From contig NZ_MLFS01000020.1 in assembly GCF_002095485.1 (NCBI RefSeq), forward strand, positions 1-64,000: a stretch of DNA of 64,000 nucleotides, given 5' to 3'. The DNA is from Pantoea wallisii (GTDB taxonomy: Bacteria; Pseudomonadota; Gammaproteobacteria; Enterobacterales; Enterobacteriaceae). Positions 17,427 through 26,916 of this stretch are shown here, one piece after another. The notes under the pieces were generated by a model. It saw only the letters and a program-made list of their open reading frames with translations, was not told the DNA's origin and made no database searches. Positions within the stretch are counted from its first letter, which is position 1. Each line of letters starts with the position of its first letter. The position numbers were made by a program, and so were the translations under genes.

Positions 17427-17471
17427 CTGCAGGAAGAAAAAAGAACACGGCGGTGAGCCGAGGAGAGAGAT

Positions 17472-18230
17472 GTGAAGCAGACGCAACGTCATGACGCCAT
17501 TATCGATCTGGTCCGGCGTCAGGGATATGTCAGTACGGAAGAGCTGGTGGATCACTTTGAGGTCAGCCCGCAGACCATCCGGCGCGATCTGAACGATCTG
17601 GCCGATCAGAACAAAATTCAGCGCCATCACGGCGGCGCGGCGCTGCCCTCCAGCTCGGAAAATACCGCATGGCAGGACCGCAAAATGATGTGGTCCGCGG
17701 AAAAGGCGCGCATTGCGGAACGCGTCGCGAGCCAGATCCCGGACGGCGCCACGCTGTTTATTGATATCGGCACAACGCCGGAAGCTGTGGCGCATGCGCT
17801 GCTCAATCACAACAATCTGCGCGTGGTAACAAACAACCTCAACGTAGCGATTTTACTGATGGGCAAGCCCGATTTCCGCGTGATTATTGCCGGCGGCGAA
17901 GTGCGCACGCGTGACGGCGGAATCATGGGCGAGGCCACGCTTGATTTCATCTCTCAGTTCCGCCTGGATTACGGCATTCTCGGTATCAGCGGCATTGATA
18001 TGGATGGCTCGCTGCTGGAGTTCGATTACCACGAAGTACGCACCAAACGCGCCATTATCGAGAATTCGCGCTGCGTGATGCTGGTGGTGGATCACTCCAA
18101 GTTTGGCCGTAACGCGATGGTTAACCTCGGTAATATGAGCCTGATCGATTACATGTATACCGACCAGGCGCCACCCGCCAGCGTGCTGAAGGTGATAGAG
18201 CAGCACGAGGTGCATCTGGAGCTGTGCTGA
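17472..18230 (+). CDS. glpR: Glycerol-3-phosphate regulon repressor
   Basis: A 252-residue DeoR-family repressor: N-terminal helix-turn-helix ('GYVSTEELVDHFEVSPQTIRRDLNDLADQ', about residues 15-45) and a C-terminal sugar-phosphate-binding domain ('LFIDIGTTPEAVAHALLNH', 'RDGGIMGEATLDFISQFRLD'). It represses glpD and other glp genes and is released by glycerol-3-phosphate. The start is GTG 17472 following GGAGAGAG; the N-terminus 'MKQTQRHDAIIDLV' matches E. coli GlpR. It is the last gene of glpEGR and appears intact, unlike in some laboratory E. coli lines. Confidence 0.95.
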   Translation: MKQTQRHDAIIDLVRRQGYVSTEELVDHFEVSPQTIRRDLNDLADQNKIQRHHGGAALPSSSENTAWQDRKMMWSAEKARIAERVASQIPDGATLFIDIGTTPEAVAHALLNHNNLRVVTNNLNVAILLMGKPDFRVIIAGGEVRTRDGGIMGEATLDFISQFRLDYGILGISGIDMDGSLLEFDYHEVRTKRAIIENSRCVMLVVDHSKFGRNAMVNLGNMSLIDYMYTDQAPPASVLKVIEQHEVHLELC

Positions 18231-18244
18231 CTGGCACAGCCCCC

Positions 18245-18284
18245 GTAGCGGCGCAATTTATTGCGCGATAAATCGCGCCGCGAC
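18245..18284. repeat. Palindromic intergenic repeat (GTAGCGGCGC type)
   Basis: GTAGCGGCGCAAT followed by two further palindromic turns ending ATCGCGCCGCGAC. The core is the same as that of the element at 13771-13830. It lies 15 bp after the glpR stop and probably forms the 3' end structure of glpEGR mRNA. Confidence 0.65.
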
Positions 18285-18423
18285 AAAAATGTGCCTGCCC
18301 TGATACCTGTTTTTTCACCCCATCTCACTTTCCCTGTCGCTTTTTTCTACACCCCCAGCTTTACTTATCCATTCAGCTTTTGCGCTTGCCGGTCTTTACC
18401 CTTCACGGATTTAAAGGATTGCT

Positions 18424-20829
18424 ATGTCGCCGCAAACATTTAACAGACCCCGCTTTGATGCCGCGCTGACCCGCCAGTGGCAGCACCTTGGCCTGACCTC
18501 CGCCCGGCAGATGACCCCGCATCAGTGGTGGCAGGCGCTGAGCCGCGCCCTGGCGGAAATGCTGGCCACCCAGCCGCCCGTGCAGGCGAAAAGCGGCCAG
18601 CGGCACGTGAACTATCTCTCCATGGAGTTTCTGATCGGTCGTCTCACCGGCAATAACCTGCTGAACCTAGGCTGGTATAAAGAGGTGCAGTCGGCGCTGG
18701 CCGAACATGAGATCGCACTGAATGAGCTGCTGGAAGAGGAGAGCGACCCGGCGCTGGGCAATGGCGGTCTGGGGCGTTTGGCGGCCTGCTACATGGACTC
18801 CATGGCAACCGTGGGGCAGGCGGCGACCGGCTACGGCCTGAACTATCAGTATGGCCTGTTCCGGCAGTGGTTTGATGACGGACAGCAGCAGGAAGCGCCT
18901 GACGACTGGCAGCGCGATCGCTATCCGTGGTTTCGTCACAACGCCGCGCAGGATGTCATGGTCGGCATCGGCGGCAAGGTCAAACGGGGCAGTGACGGAC
19001 GCCATTACTGGAAAGCCAAATTTCAGCTGCGCGGCGAAGCCTGGGACTTGCCGGTTGTCGGCTATCGCAACGGCGCTACGCTGCCGCTGCGGCTGTGGAG
19101 AGCGGTGGGCATCCAGCCGTTTGATCTCACCCTGTTCAATGAGGGTAACTTCCTGCGGGCAGAGCAGCCGGGTATCGAAGCCGACAAGCTGACGAAGGTA
19201 CTCTATCCCAACGATAACCATCAGGAGGGCAAGCGCCTGCGCCTGATGCAGCAGTATTTCCAGTGTGCCTGCGCGGTAGCCGATATTCTGCGCCGCCATC
19301 ATCAGGCCGGTCGGGCGCTGCATACACTGCCGGACGTTGAAGTGATCCAGCTTAATGATACCCATCCGACCATCGCCATCCCGGAGATGCTGCGCGTGCT
19401 GCTGGATGAGCATCAGCTGGCGTGGGATGAGGCCTGGCACATCACCAGCCGCACTTTCGCCTACACCAACCATACGCTGATGCCGGAAGCGCTGGAGCGC
19501 TGGGATGAGCGGCTGGTGCGCGATTTACTGCCGCGCCATCTGCAGATCATCAAAGAGATTAATCGTCGCCTGAAGAAGCAGGTAAAGAAGCAGTGGCCCG
19601 GCGACAGTGCGATGTGGCACAAGCTGGCGGTGGTGGCAGAAGGGCAGGTGCGTATGGCGAACCTGTGTGTGGTGAGCTGTTTTGCCGTCAACGGTGTGGC
19701 GGCGCTGCACTCCGCGCTGGTGGTGAAGGATCTGTTTCCGGAGTACCACCAGCTATGGCCGCATAAGTTCCACAATGTAACCAACGGCATTACGCCACGC
19801 CGCTGGCTGAAGCAGTGCAATCCGCAGCTGGCCACGCTGATTGATAACACGCTGCAGGTCGAGTGGGCGAACGATCTCAACGCGCTGGAGTGGCTGGCGC
19901 CGTACGCAAAAAAGCACGCGTTTCGTGAGCAGTTCCGCAGCGTGAAGCAGCAGAACAAGCTGCGGCTGACGCTATACGTAAAACGTGTCACCGGCATCGA
20001 TATCAATCCGCAGGCGCTCTTCGATGTGCAGATCAAACGTCTGCATGAGTACAAACGTCAGCATCTCAGCTTGCTCTATCTGCTGCATTGCTATCGTCAG
20101 CTGCGCGCTAACCCTGACAACCCTGACACGGTGCCGCGCGTGTTTCTGTTTGGCGCAAAAGCGGCGCCGGGCTACTACCTGGCAAAAAACATCATCTATG
20201 CCATTAATAAAGTGGCAGAGGTGATCAACAACGATCCGCAGGTGGGCGATCGCCTCAAAGTGGTGTTTATCCCGGATTACCGCATCACCGCGGCCGAGCT
20301 GCTGATTCCCGCGGCCGATCTCTCGGAGCAGATCTCCACCGCTGGTTATGAAGCCTCGGGCACGGGCAACATGAAGCTGGCGCTGAACGGTGCGCTGACT
20401 ATCGGTACGCTGGATGGCGCGAACGTTGAAATTGCAGAAGCGGTAGGAGAGAAAAATATCTTTATTTTCGGCAACAGCGTGGACGAGGTAAAAGCGCTTA
20501 AGGCGGGTGGCTATAGCCCGAAGAAGCTGCGTAAGCAGAATCGATATCTGGATAGCCTGCTGAAAGAGCTGGAGAAGGGCAAATTCAGCGCCGGTGATAA
20601 GCAGGCGTTTACGCTGCTGCTGGATAGCCTGACGAAAAACGGCGATCCCTGGCTGGTGCTGGCGGATTTTGACGCCTATCTGGCGGCTCAGCAGCGCGTG
20701 GAGGCGCTGTGGCGGGATCAGGAGGCCTGGACCAAAGCGGCGATCCTCAACACGGCGCGCACCGGACGTTTTAGTTCTGACCGCGCCATCCGCGACTATC
20801 AGCAGCGCATCTGGCAGGCCGCACGTTAG
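18424..20829 (+). CDS. malP: Maltodextrin phosphorylase
   Basis: An 801-residue pyridoxal-phosphate enzyme that phosphorolyses maltodextrins from the non-reducing end to glucose-1-phosphate. The family motifs are present: '[21 protein letters not shown]' (about 60-80), '[14 protein letters not shown]' type region, and the PLP-lysine motif '[14 protein letters not shown]' near residue 640. Residue identity to malP rather than glgP is suggested by its partner malQ and by its length. ATG 18424 follows AAAGGA. It lies directly after glpR with no malT between them, unlike in E. coli, and 96 bp before malQ. Confidence 0.93.
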   Translation: MSPQTFNRPRFDAALTRQWQHLGLTSARQMTPHQWWQALSRALAEMLATQPPVQAKSGQRHVNYLSMEFLIGRLTGNNLLNLGWYKEVQSALAEHEIALNELLEEESDPALGNGGLGRLAACYMDSMATVGQAATGYGLNYQYGLFRQWFDDGQQQEAPDDWQRDRYPWFRHNAAQDVMVGIGGKVKRGSDGRHYWKAKFQLRGEAWDLPVVGYRNGATLPLRLWRAVGIQPFDLTLFNEGNFLRAEQPGIEADKLTKVLYPNDNHQEGKRLRLMQQYFQCACAVADILRRHHQAGRALHTLPDVEVIQLNDTHPTIAIPEMLRVLLDEHQLAWDEAWHITSRTFAYTNHTLMPEALERWDERLVRDLLPRHLQIIKEINRRLKKQVKKQWPGDSAMWHKLAVVAEGQVRMANLCVVSCFAVNGVAALHSALVVKDLFPEYHQLWPHKFHNVTNGITPRRWLKQCNPQLATLIDNTLQVEWANDLNALEWLAPYAKKHAFREQFRSVKQQNKLRLTLYVKRVTGIDINPQALFDVQIKRLHEYKRQHLSLLYLLHCYRQLRANPDNPDTVPRVFLFGAKAAPGYYLAKNIIYAINKVAEVINNDPQVGDRLKVVFIPDYRITAAELLIPAADLSEQISTAGYEASGTGNMKLALNGALTIGTLDGANVEIAEAVGEKNIFIFGNSVDEVKALKAGGYSPKKLRKQNRYLDSLLKELEKGKFSAGDKQAFTLLLDSLTKNGDPWLVLADFDAYLAAQQRVEALWRDQEAWTKAAILNTARTGRFSSDRAIRDYQQRIWQAAR

Positions 20830-20857
20830 TGCGCACTGTCCGTTATGTTTTTGCACG

Positions 20858-20877
20858 GGCGCTCCGGCTGGAGCGCC
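20858..20877 (+). other. Stem-loop between malP and malQ
   Basis: A perfect 8-bp stem GGCGCTCC/GGAGCGCC with a 4-nt loop. No T-run follows, so it is probably a processing or stability element that sets the malP:malQ mRNA ratio. Confidence 0.45.
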
Positions 20878-20925
20878 AGCACATCACTACAATGCCGCAT
20901 TGACCGCGCAGGTAAGGGAGATCCC

Positions 20926-23058
20926 ATGACCATCAAGAAACTGGATCAGGCAGCTCGGGAAGCCGGCATCGCCCTCAGCTTTATCAACAACAAAGGCGAA
21001 TCACAAACCATCAGCGATGAGACCAAACAGGCGCTGCTGGCCATTATGAACACGCCAGAAGGCAAAGCACCGCCGCTGCCGCCGGTGCAGGTATTTACCG
21101 TCGGAGAGTCGCTTCAGCTGGTGCCTGCGGGCAGCGGCGCCTGGCGCTGGCAGCTCGCCACTGAGCAGGGTGAAACGCACAGCGGCAACGTCAAAGGCGG
21201 CGCGACGCTGACGCTGCCGTCTGACCTGACGGAAGGGTATCATCAGCTGACGCTGGAGAAGGGCCGTCAGCAGTGCCAGACGCGCATTATTATCGCACCG
21301 CAGCGCTGCTATTTACCGGCGGTATTAGAGACAGAAAAACGCTGGGGCGCGCTGGTGCAGCTGTATACCCTGCGTTCAGAACAGAACTGGGGCATCGGGG
21401 ATTTTGGCGATCTGCTGCAGATGGTGGAGCAGGTGGCAGCGCACGGCGGAGATTTTATCGGCCTTAACCCGCTTCACGCGCTCTATCCGGCGCAGCCCGA
21501 CCACACCAGCCCGTACAGCCCCTCTTCCCGCCGCTGGCTCAACGTGCTCTATATCGATGTCAGTTCGCTGGAGGCATTCCAGCAAAGTGACGAGGCACAG
21601 CGCTGGTGGCACAGCGCGGCAACCCGCAGGGCGTTAAAACAGGCGCGTGCCACGCAGTGGGTAGATTACCGCGCCGTCGCCGAGCTGAAACTCACCGCGC
21701 TGCGTTTTGCCTGGCAGCAGTCTCAGCCGCACGCGGCAGCGCAGCAGGCTTTTCAGCAGTTCCTTGCTGCGGGCGGCGATCATCTGCGCTACCAGGCGGC
21801 CTTTGACGGCATTCTGGCGGAGCGCAGCCAGCAGCACCCCGAGGAGTGGGGCTGGGAGCGATGGCCAGAGGGGTGGCGCAATGCGCATCAGCCCGAGGTG
21901 CAGCAGTGGTGCGCGCAGCACGAGGATGAGATTCTGTTCTGGAGCTGGCTGCAGTGGGTGGCGCAGCAGCAGTTTACCGCCTGCTGGCAGCGCAGCCAGA
22001 AACTGGGTATGGCGGTGGGTCTATACCGCGATCTCGCGGTAGGGGTAGCGCAGCACAGCGCCGAAACCTGGCAGGATCCGCAGCTGTATAAATTGGGTGC
22101 GTCAGTGGGCGCGCCGCCGGATCCGCTCGGGCCGCTCGGGCAGAACTGGGCCCTGCCACCGCTGGATCCCCACGTCATGCGCCAGCGCGGCTATCAGCCG
22201 TTTATCGATCTGCTGCGCGCCAACATGCGCGACTGCGGCGCACTGCGCATTGATCACGTTATGGCGCTGCTGCGGCTATGGTGGATTCCTTATGGCGAAG
22301 GGGCGGATAAAGGCGCATACGTCTCCTATCCGGTGCACGATCTGCTGGCGATCCTGGCGCTGGAGAGTCAGCGTGAGCGCTGCATGGTGATCGGCGAGGA
22401 TCTGGGGACGGTGCCGCAGGAGATCATAGGTCTGCTGCGCGATCGCGGTATTTTTTCGTGGAAGGTGCTGTTCTTTGAACAGGAGAACAAACGCTATCGT
22501 CTGCCATCAGACTATCCGCGGCAATCCATTGCCAGCGCCAGCACCCATGATTTACCGACGCTGACCGCCTTCTGGAATGAGGACGATCTGCGGCTGCGCA
22601 GTGAGCTGGGCCAGTTTGCGAAAAAAAGCCTGCTCAACGCCGCTATCAGGCAGCGCCATCAGGAGAGAGCGGCGTTGCTGCAGGCCATGCGTCAGGCCGG
22701 CGTGATACCTGCACGCAGTAACCCCACGGCCGATACGGCGCTGACACCCAACCTCAATCAGGCCATCCACCGTTTTCTGGCGCATACCGACAGCGCGCTA
22801 CTGGGGCTGCAGCCGGAGGATTGGCTGGAGATGGAAAAGCCGGTGAATGTGCCGGGCACGGTAGATGAGTATCCCAACTGGCGACGTAAGCTTCGTGTGC
22901 CGCTGGAGAAGATGTTCAGCTACAGAAAGGTGCAGACGCTACTGAAAGTGGTAAGCGAAGGGCGCAAACAGCGCCAGAAGCGTGCGGCAGCCTTGCGGGG
23001 CTGCCGCAGAACAGAAGCGATCAGTAGTAAGAGTGCTCGCCGCGCTGGTGCTCGGTGA
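20926..23058 (+). CDS. malQ: 4-alpha-glucanotransferase (amylomaltase)
   Basis: A 710-residue GH77 enzyme that rearranges maltodextrins so that MalP can use them. Catalytic residues are visible: Asp in '[17 protein letters not shown]', Glu in '[13 protein letters not shown]' and Asp in '[13 protein letters not shown]'. I chose ATG 20926 because AAGGGAG precedes it and it gives the family N-terminus; the frame is open upstream. The C-terminus is longer than in E. coli: the last roughly 25 residues are basic and low-complexity, translate through a GC-rich hairpin (22984-23007), and overlap the 3' end of convergent nfuA by 38 bp, so the natural stop has probably been lost. Confidence 0.93.
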   Translation: MTIKKLDQAAREAGIALSFINNKGESQTISDETKQALLAIMNTPEGKAPPLPPVQVFTVGESLQLVPAGSGAWRWQLATEQGETHSGNVKGGATLTLPSDLTEGYHQLTLEKGRQQCQTRIIIAPQRCYLPAVLETEKRWGALVQLYTLRSEQNWGIGDFGDLLQMVEQVAAHGGDFIGLNPLHALYPAQPDHTSPYSPSSRRWLNVLYIDVSSLEAFQQSDEAQRWWHSAATRRALKQARATQWVDYRAVAELKLTALRFAWQQSQPHAAAQQAFQQFLAAGGDHLRYQAAFDGILAERSQQHPEEWGWERWPEGWRNAHQPEVQQWCAQHEDEILFWSWLQWVAQQQFTACWQRSQKLGMAVGLYRDLAVGVAQHSAETWQDPQLYKLGASVGAPPDPLGPLGQNWALPPLDPHVMRQRGYQPFIDLLRANMRDCGALRIDHVMALLRLWWIPYGEGADKGAYVSYPVHDLLAILALESQRERCMVIGEDLGTVPQEIIGLLRDRGIFSWKVLFFEQENKRYRLPSDYPRQSIASASTHDLPTLTAFWNEDDLRLRSELGQFAKKSLLNAAIRQRHQERAALLQAMRQAGVIPARSNPTADTALTPNLNQAIHRFLAHTDSALLGLQPEDWLEMEKPVNVPGTVDEYPNWRRKLRVPLEKMFSYRKVQTLLKVVSEGRKQRQKRAAALRGCRRTEAISSKSARRAGAR
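22984..23007. other. GC hairpin in the malQ/nfuA convergent 3' ends
   Basis: A perfect 9-bp stem GCGGCAGCC/GGCTGCCGC with a 6-nt loop. It lies inside the extended malQ frame and just beyond the nfuA stop. No T-run on either side. Confidence 0.5.
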
Positions 23059-23596
23059 GATCGCGCACGCCTTTTAGCTCAGGGAAGGCCGCCAGCAGCT
23101 CTTTCTCAATGCCGTCTTTCAGCGTGACGTCAATCATTGAGCAGCCGTTACAGCCGCCGCCAAACTGCAGAATGGCGATACCGTCATCAGTGATCTCCAT
23201 CAGCGATACGCGACCGCCGTGGCTCGCCAGCTGCGGGTTAATCTGCGCCTGCAGCAGGTACTCAACGCGCTCAGCCATTGGCGCATCATCCGACACTTTA
23301 CGCATTTTGGCGTTTGGCGCTTTCAGCGTCAGCTGAGAACCGAGATTATCGGTGACGAAGTCGATTTCGGCATCTTCCAGGTACGGTGCGCTCAGCTCAT
23401 CGACATAAGCGGAGAGCTTCTCGAACTTCAGTTCGGTGTCGGTCGCTTCGACGGCATCAGGCGGGCAGTAAGACACACCACATTCGGCGGTCGGCGTACC
23501 TGGATTAATGACAAATACGCGAATCTGAGTGCCATCTTCCTGTTTTGACAGCAGTTTTGCGAAGTGCTCTTGCGCAGTATCAGTAATACGGATCAT
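23021..23596 (-). CDS. nfuA: Fe/S biogenesis protein NfuA
   Basis: A 191-residue cytoplasmic iron-sulfur carrier. The N-terminal half (about 1-100) is a degenerate A-type scaffold domain beginning '[16 protein letters not shown]', and the C-terminal half is a Nfu domain with the cluster-binding motif '[15 protein letters not shown]'. It delivers [4Fe-4S] clusters to targets such as aconitase and is important under oxidative or iron stress. It ends 'HQRGEHSYY' as in E. coli. It is convergent with malQ and overlaps it by 38 bp; gntX lies 58 bp upstream on the same strand. Confidence 0.96.
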   Translation of the reverse strand: MIRITDTAQEHFAKLLSKQEDGTQIRVFVINPGTPTAECGVSYCPPDAVEATDTELKFEKLSAYVDELSAPYLEDAEIDFVTDNLGSQLTLKAPNAKMRKVSDDAPMAERVEYLLQAQINPQLASHGGRVSLMEITDDGIAILQFGGGCNGCSMIDVTLKDGIEKELLAAFPELKGVRDLTEHQRGEHSYY

Positions 23597-23654
23597 GGCG
23601 ATTGCTCAATAGTTGACTAAATTACCTGGTTATAATACGCCCAACACCGACGCT

Positions 23655-24332
23655 CTACAAGGTACGGCACAGGCATCCGATTTGTATGCTGGCCGCGCCT
23701 TGCGCCAGCAACAGGTGGCTGATTTGTGCCACCGTACTGCCGGTGGTGACCACATCATCAATCAGCAGGATATGGCGTCCGCGCACCGGCATTTCAAGCC
23801 GAAAGGCGCCGCGCAGGTTCTTTTTCCGCGCGCTTGCGCTCAGTGCATGCTGCGCAGCGCCGTAGCGAACGCGCCGCACGGCTTCGCGATAGTCACAGCC
23901 GAGCCAGTGCGCCAGCGGTCTGGCCAGCAAGGCGGCCTGGTTGTAGCCGCGCTGCCAGGCGCGACGGCGGTGCAGCGGTACGCTCAAAACCAAATCGATG
24001 CGCGGCAGCAGTTCATGACGGCGCTTTGTTAATAATTTTAACAAAAGCAGCCGCGCCAGCATCACTCTGAGTGCGGTTACGCGTGAGAATTTCAGCTGCT
24101 GCACCCAATCGCTTAGCGGTGGCACATAGTCACTGACGCACACCAGGCCGTGCCACGGCGGTGGACGGCGGATGCAGCGCCCGCAGGGCTGTGCGCTGCT
24201 GGCGGGTAAACCGCAGCAGGGGCAGAGCGGTGGCAACGGGGGTAGCTGGCGCAAACAGCTGCTGCAGAGACCGTGTGCGGCGATATGTAGCGGCAGGCGG
24301 CATAGCCAACACAGTGCCGGGATTGATAGCAT
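23655..24332 (-). CDS. gntX: GntX/ComF family phosphoribosyltransferase-like protein
   Basis: A 225-residue protein: an N-terminal zinc-ribbon-like cluster of paired cysteines ('CWLC', 'CSSC', 'CPCC', 'CGRC' within about the first 52 residues) and a C-terminal phosphoribosyltransferase domain ending with the PRPP-binding motif '[13 protein letters not shown]'. It is homologous to competence protein ComF. In E. coli the locus affects gluconate use and, with bioH and hof genes, growth on DNA has been linked to such competence homologues. ATG 24332 follows AGGAGG. It is divergent from bioH with only 34 bp between the starts, so the promoters overlap. Confidence 0.92.
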   Translation of the reverse strand: MLSIPALCWLCRLPLHIAAHGLCSSCLRQLPPLPPLCPCCGLPASSAQPCGRCIRRPPPWHGLVCVSDYVPPLSDWVQQLKFSRVTALRVMLARLLLLKLLTKRRHELLPRIDLVLSVPLHRRRAWQRGYNQAALLARPLAHWLGCDYREAVRRVRYGAAQHALSASARKKNLRGAFRLEMPVRGRHILLIDDVVTTGSTVAQISHLLLAQGAASIQIGCLCRTL

Positions 24333-24366
24333 AGCGACCTCCTTTTCACTTTTCGGGAGTATACCG

Positions 24367-25140
24367 ATGAGTTCGCTTTACTGGCACACCACAGGCGAAG
24401 GCGATCGCGATCTTGTGCTGCTGCACGGCTGGGGATTGAACGCCGAAGTGTGGCAAAACATTGTTCCGCGACTCAGCCCGCATTTGCGCCTGCACCTGGT
24501 GGATCTGCCGGGCTTTGGCCGCAGTCAGGCATCTGGACCGCTCTCGCTGGCGGCAATGGCACAGCTGCTGCTGCCGCACCTGCCGGAGCGTGCCGCACTT
24601 CTCGGCTGGTCACTTGGCGGTCTGGTTGCCAGCCAGCTGGCGCTGACGGTACCGCAGCGCGTGAGTGCGCTGATTAGCGTGGCATCCTCGCCCTGCTTTA
24701 CCGCGCAGGAGAGCTGGCCAGGCATCAAACCAGAGACGCTGGAGAGCTTCCAGCAGCAGCTGAGCAGCGATTTTCAGCGCACCGTTGAGCGTTTTCTGGC
24801 GTTGCAAACCATGGGCACGGAGCATGCGCGCCAGGATGCGCGCCAGCTTAAAGAGGTTGTGCTGTCGCAGCCGATGCCGGCGGTCGCGGTGCTGGAGGGC
24901 GGGCTGGAGATTCTGCGGCGCGAGGACTTACGTGAGGCGCTGGACAACCTGCAGCTGCCGTTTCTGCGCATTTACGGCGCGCTGGACGGGCTGGTACCGC
25001 GTCGCATTGCCGCCGCACTGGATCAGCGCTGGCCGCAATCGCCCTCCGTGGTGATGGAGAAAGCCGCGCACGCACCCTTTATCTCTCATCCGGAGGCATT
25101 CTGCCAGCAGGTGCTGCAATTTATCCACGCAGCCACATAA
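24367..25140 (+). CDS. bioH: Pimeloyl-[ACP] methyl ester carboxylesterase
   Basis: A 257-residue alpha/beta hydrolase that removes the methyl ester from pimeloyl-ACP methyl ester, finishing pimelate synthesis for biotin. The nucleophile elbow 'GWSLGG' (Ser near residue 82), the oxyanion region '[12 protein letters not shown]', the acid in 'YGALDGLVP' and the catalytic His in '[12 protein letters not shown]' are all present. ATG 24367 follows GGGAG; the open frame runs further upstream through gntX but lacks family sequence. Its last 20 bp overlap the 3' end of the convergent ycjM-like gene. Confidence 0.96.
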   Translation: MSSLYWHTTGEGDRDLVLLHGWGLNAEVWQNIVPRLSPHLRLHLVDLPGFGRSQASGPLSLAAMAQLLLPHLPERAALLGWSLGGLVASQLALTVPQRVSALISVASSPCFTAQESWPGIKPETLESFQQQLSSDFQRTVERFLALQTMGTEHARQDARQLKEVVLSQPMPAVAVLEGGLEILRREDLREALDNLQLPFLRIYGALDGLVPRRIAAALDQRWPQSPSVVMEKAAHAPFISHPEAFCQQVLQFIHAAT

Positions 25141-26805
25141 ATTGCCACGCCGCCAGCGTCAGCGGCTGGCGGCCATCAATTTTTTGCCCGCTAATCAGAT
25201 CGTGATAGTGGCGCCCCTGCGGCAGCCGGGTCGTGACTTCACGGCTGCTCAGGTTAAATACGCAGAGAATGCCCTCTTTGCCGGGCGCGTGACGGCGCAG
25301 CAGCAGCAGGGCATTTTCGCTCTCCAGCAGTGTCATCGGGTTATCCGGATGAAAAGCGGGCTGGCGCGTACGTAACTGGATCAGCGCGCTCAACCGTTCA
25401 AATACCTGCTGGCGCAGCGGATTGCCGCCGCTGATCCACTGCTCCATTTCGCGCAGACTGTATTTTTCCCGGTTAATGGCGCGATTGTGACCGGCAGCGC
25501 GCACCCCTTCGTTATCGTTTCGTGACCCAAGTATGCTTTGAATATAGATGGCGGGCACGCCCGGGAAAGCCAGCAGGATGGCGTGCGCCAGCAAAAAACG
25601 GCGCAGGCGCGTATCGTCATCGTCGTTTTGATGGTTGAGCGCATCCAGATACGTCACGTTAATTTCATAGGGGCTGGTGGTGCCGTCCGGGTTGTTTTTA
25701 TAGGAGACCAGCGCGCCTTCCAGCGCCAGTTCACGCACCAGCGCCACGATCTCAACTTCTGACAAGATGCCGCGCGCCGGATTGAGCCCTATGCCATCGT
25801 GCGAGGCAAGGAAATTGAAAAAGGTAGTGCCGCCACTGCCTGACTCCAGCGTGCTGGCCCACTGGCGCAGCGCGCGTGCTGAACCGGAGTGGATAGCGTG
25901 CAACACCAGCGGCGGCAGTGAAAACTGATACACCATCTGCGCCTCGTCGTGACCATTACCGAAGTAACTGATGTTGTCCTGATGAGGCACGTTGGTTTCT
26001 GTGATGATCACCGTACCGGGCGCCACCTCATTGGCAATGGCGCGGAACAGCTTCACCAGCTGATGCGTTTTGGTTAGGTGAATGCAGCGGGTGCCGGGCG
26101 TTTTCCACATGTAACCCACCGCATCCAGCCGCACGTAGTCCGCGCCTTTATTCAGGTAATCCAGCAGTACGCCGACCATGCGAATCAGCACGTCGGGATT
26201 AGCGAAGTTGAGGTCAATCTGATCGGCGCTAAAGGTGGTCCAGATGTAGCGCGTCTCGCCGTCCGCCATCTCAAACGGGGTGAGCAGCGGTGAGGTACGC
26301 GGTCGCGTGACCGCGCTGAGATCGGTCGCGGGCGGCATACTGATAAAGAAATCATCCCAGCCCGGATCCTGCGCCAGAAAATGGCGAAACCAGGCGCTGT
26401 GTGACGACATATGATTACAGACAAAATCAAACATCAACCGCGTTTCGCTGTGCAGCGCGGCGATGTGCTGCCAGTCGCCGCAGATGGGATTGACCTTGTG
26501 GTAATCAATGACGGAGAAGCCATCGTCAGATGAATAGGGGAAAAATGGCAGCAGGTGCACCAGACTAAAGGTGGACTGCAGGTGCTGCTGGTAAAAGCGC
26601 GAGAAGCTGGCAAGCGTGGGCTGTTCAGGTTCGCGGAACTGGTCGGCATAGCTAATCAGCACCACATCTTTCTCATCCAGTGCGCTTTACGCGGCAGTTT
26701 TACCGTGTCGCGCGCGGCGCGGATATGCGAGAGCAGACGCTCACGCGCGATAGCAGGGAAACTACCGTCGTATATCTCATCAAGTAAAGCGTTGATTATA
26801 TCCAT
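25121..26805 (-). pseudogene. ycjM: Glucosylglycerate/sucrose phosphorylase-like GH13 enzyme, frameshifted
   Basis: A GH13 (sucrose phosphorylase subfamily) enzyme close to E. coli YcjM, which phosphorolyses glucosylglycerate-type glucosides. The main frame (25121-26665) has nucleophile Asp in 'ADYVRLDAVGYMWK', acid/base Glu in 'VIITETNVPHQDN' and 'FLASHDGIGL'. The missing N-terminus lies in another frame, from ATG 26805 ('MDIINALLDEIYDGSFPA...') through 'LPRKAHW'. Restoring one C at 26677/26678 (CATCC to CATCCC) joins them into 561 residues, the family length. No sugar transporter or kinase accompanies it. The C-terminus overlaps bioH by 20 bp. The lesion looks like an assembly error but could be real. 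Confidence 0.82.
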
Positions 26806-26874
26806 CAGATCGCCGGGCCACGCGGAGGGTTATTTTTTCAGCCTAGACCGCCGGGACAATTTATCAACTCATTA

Positions 26875-26902
26875 CGCGCGGAGCATTAAGCTGCTCCGCG
26901 CG
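26875..26902 (-). terminator. Strong hairpin after tex
   Basis: A perfect 11-bp stem CGCGCGGAGCA/TGCTCCGCGCG with a 6-nt loop, 14 bp after the tex stop. There is no T-run, so it may need Rho or act as an mRNA end. Confidence 0.5.
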
Positions 26903-26916
26903 ATTCAGGCAGGTAA

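Noticed and set aside
18231-18423. Possible MalT boxes upstream of malP
   Set aside because: Only loose CCCCATC-like matches are present; no pair at the expected spacing.
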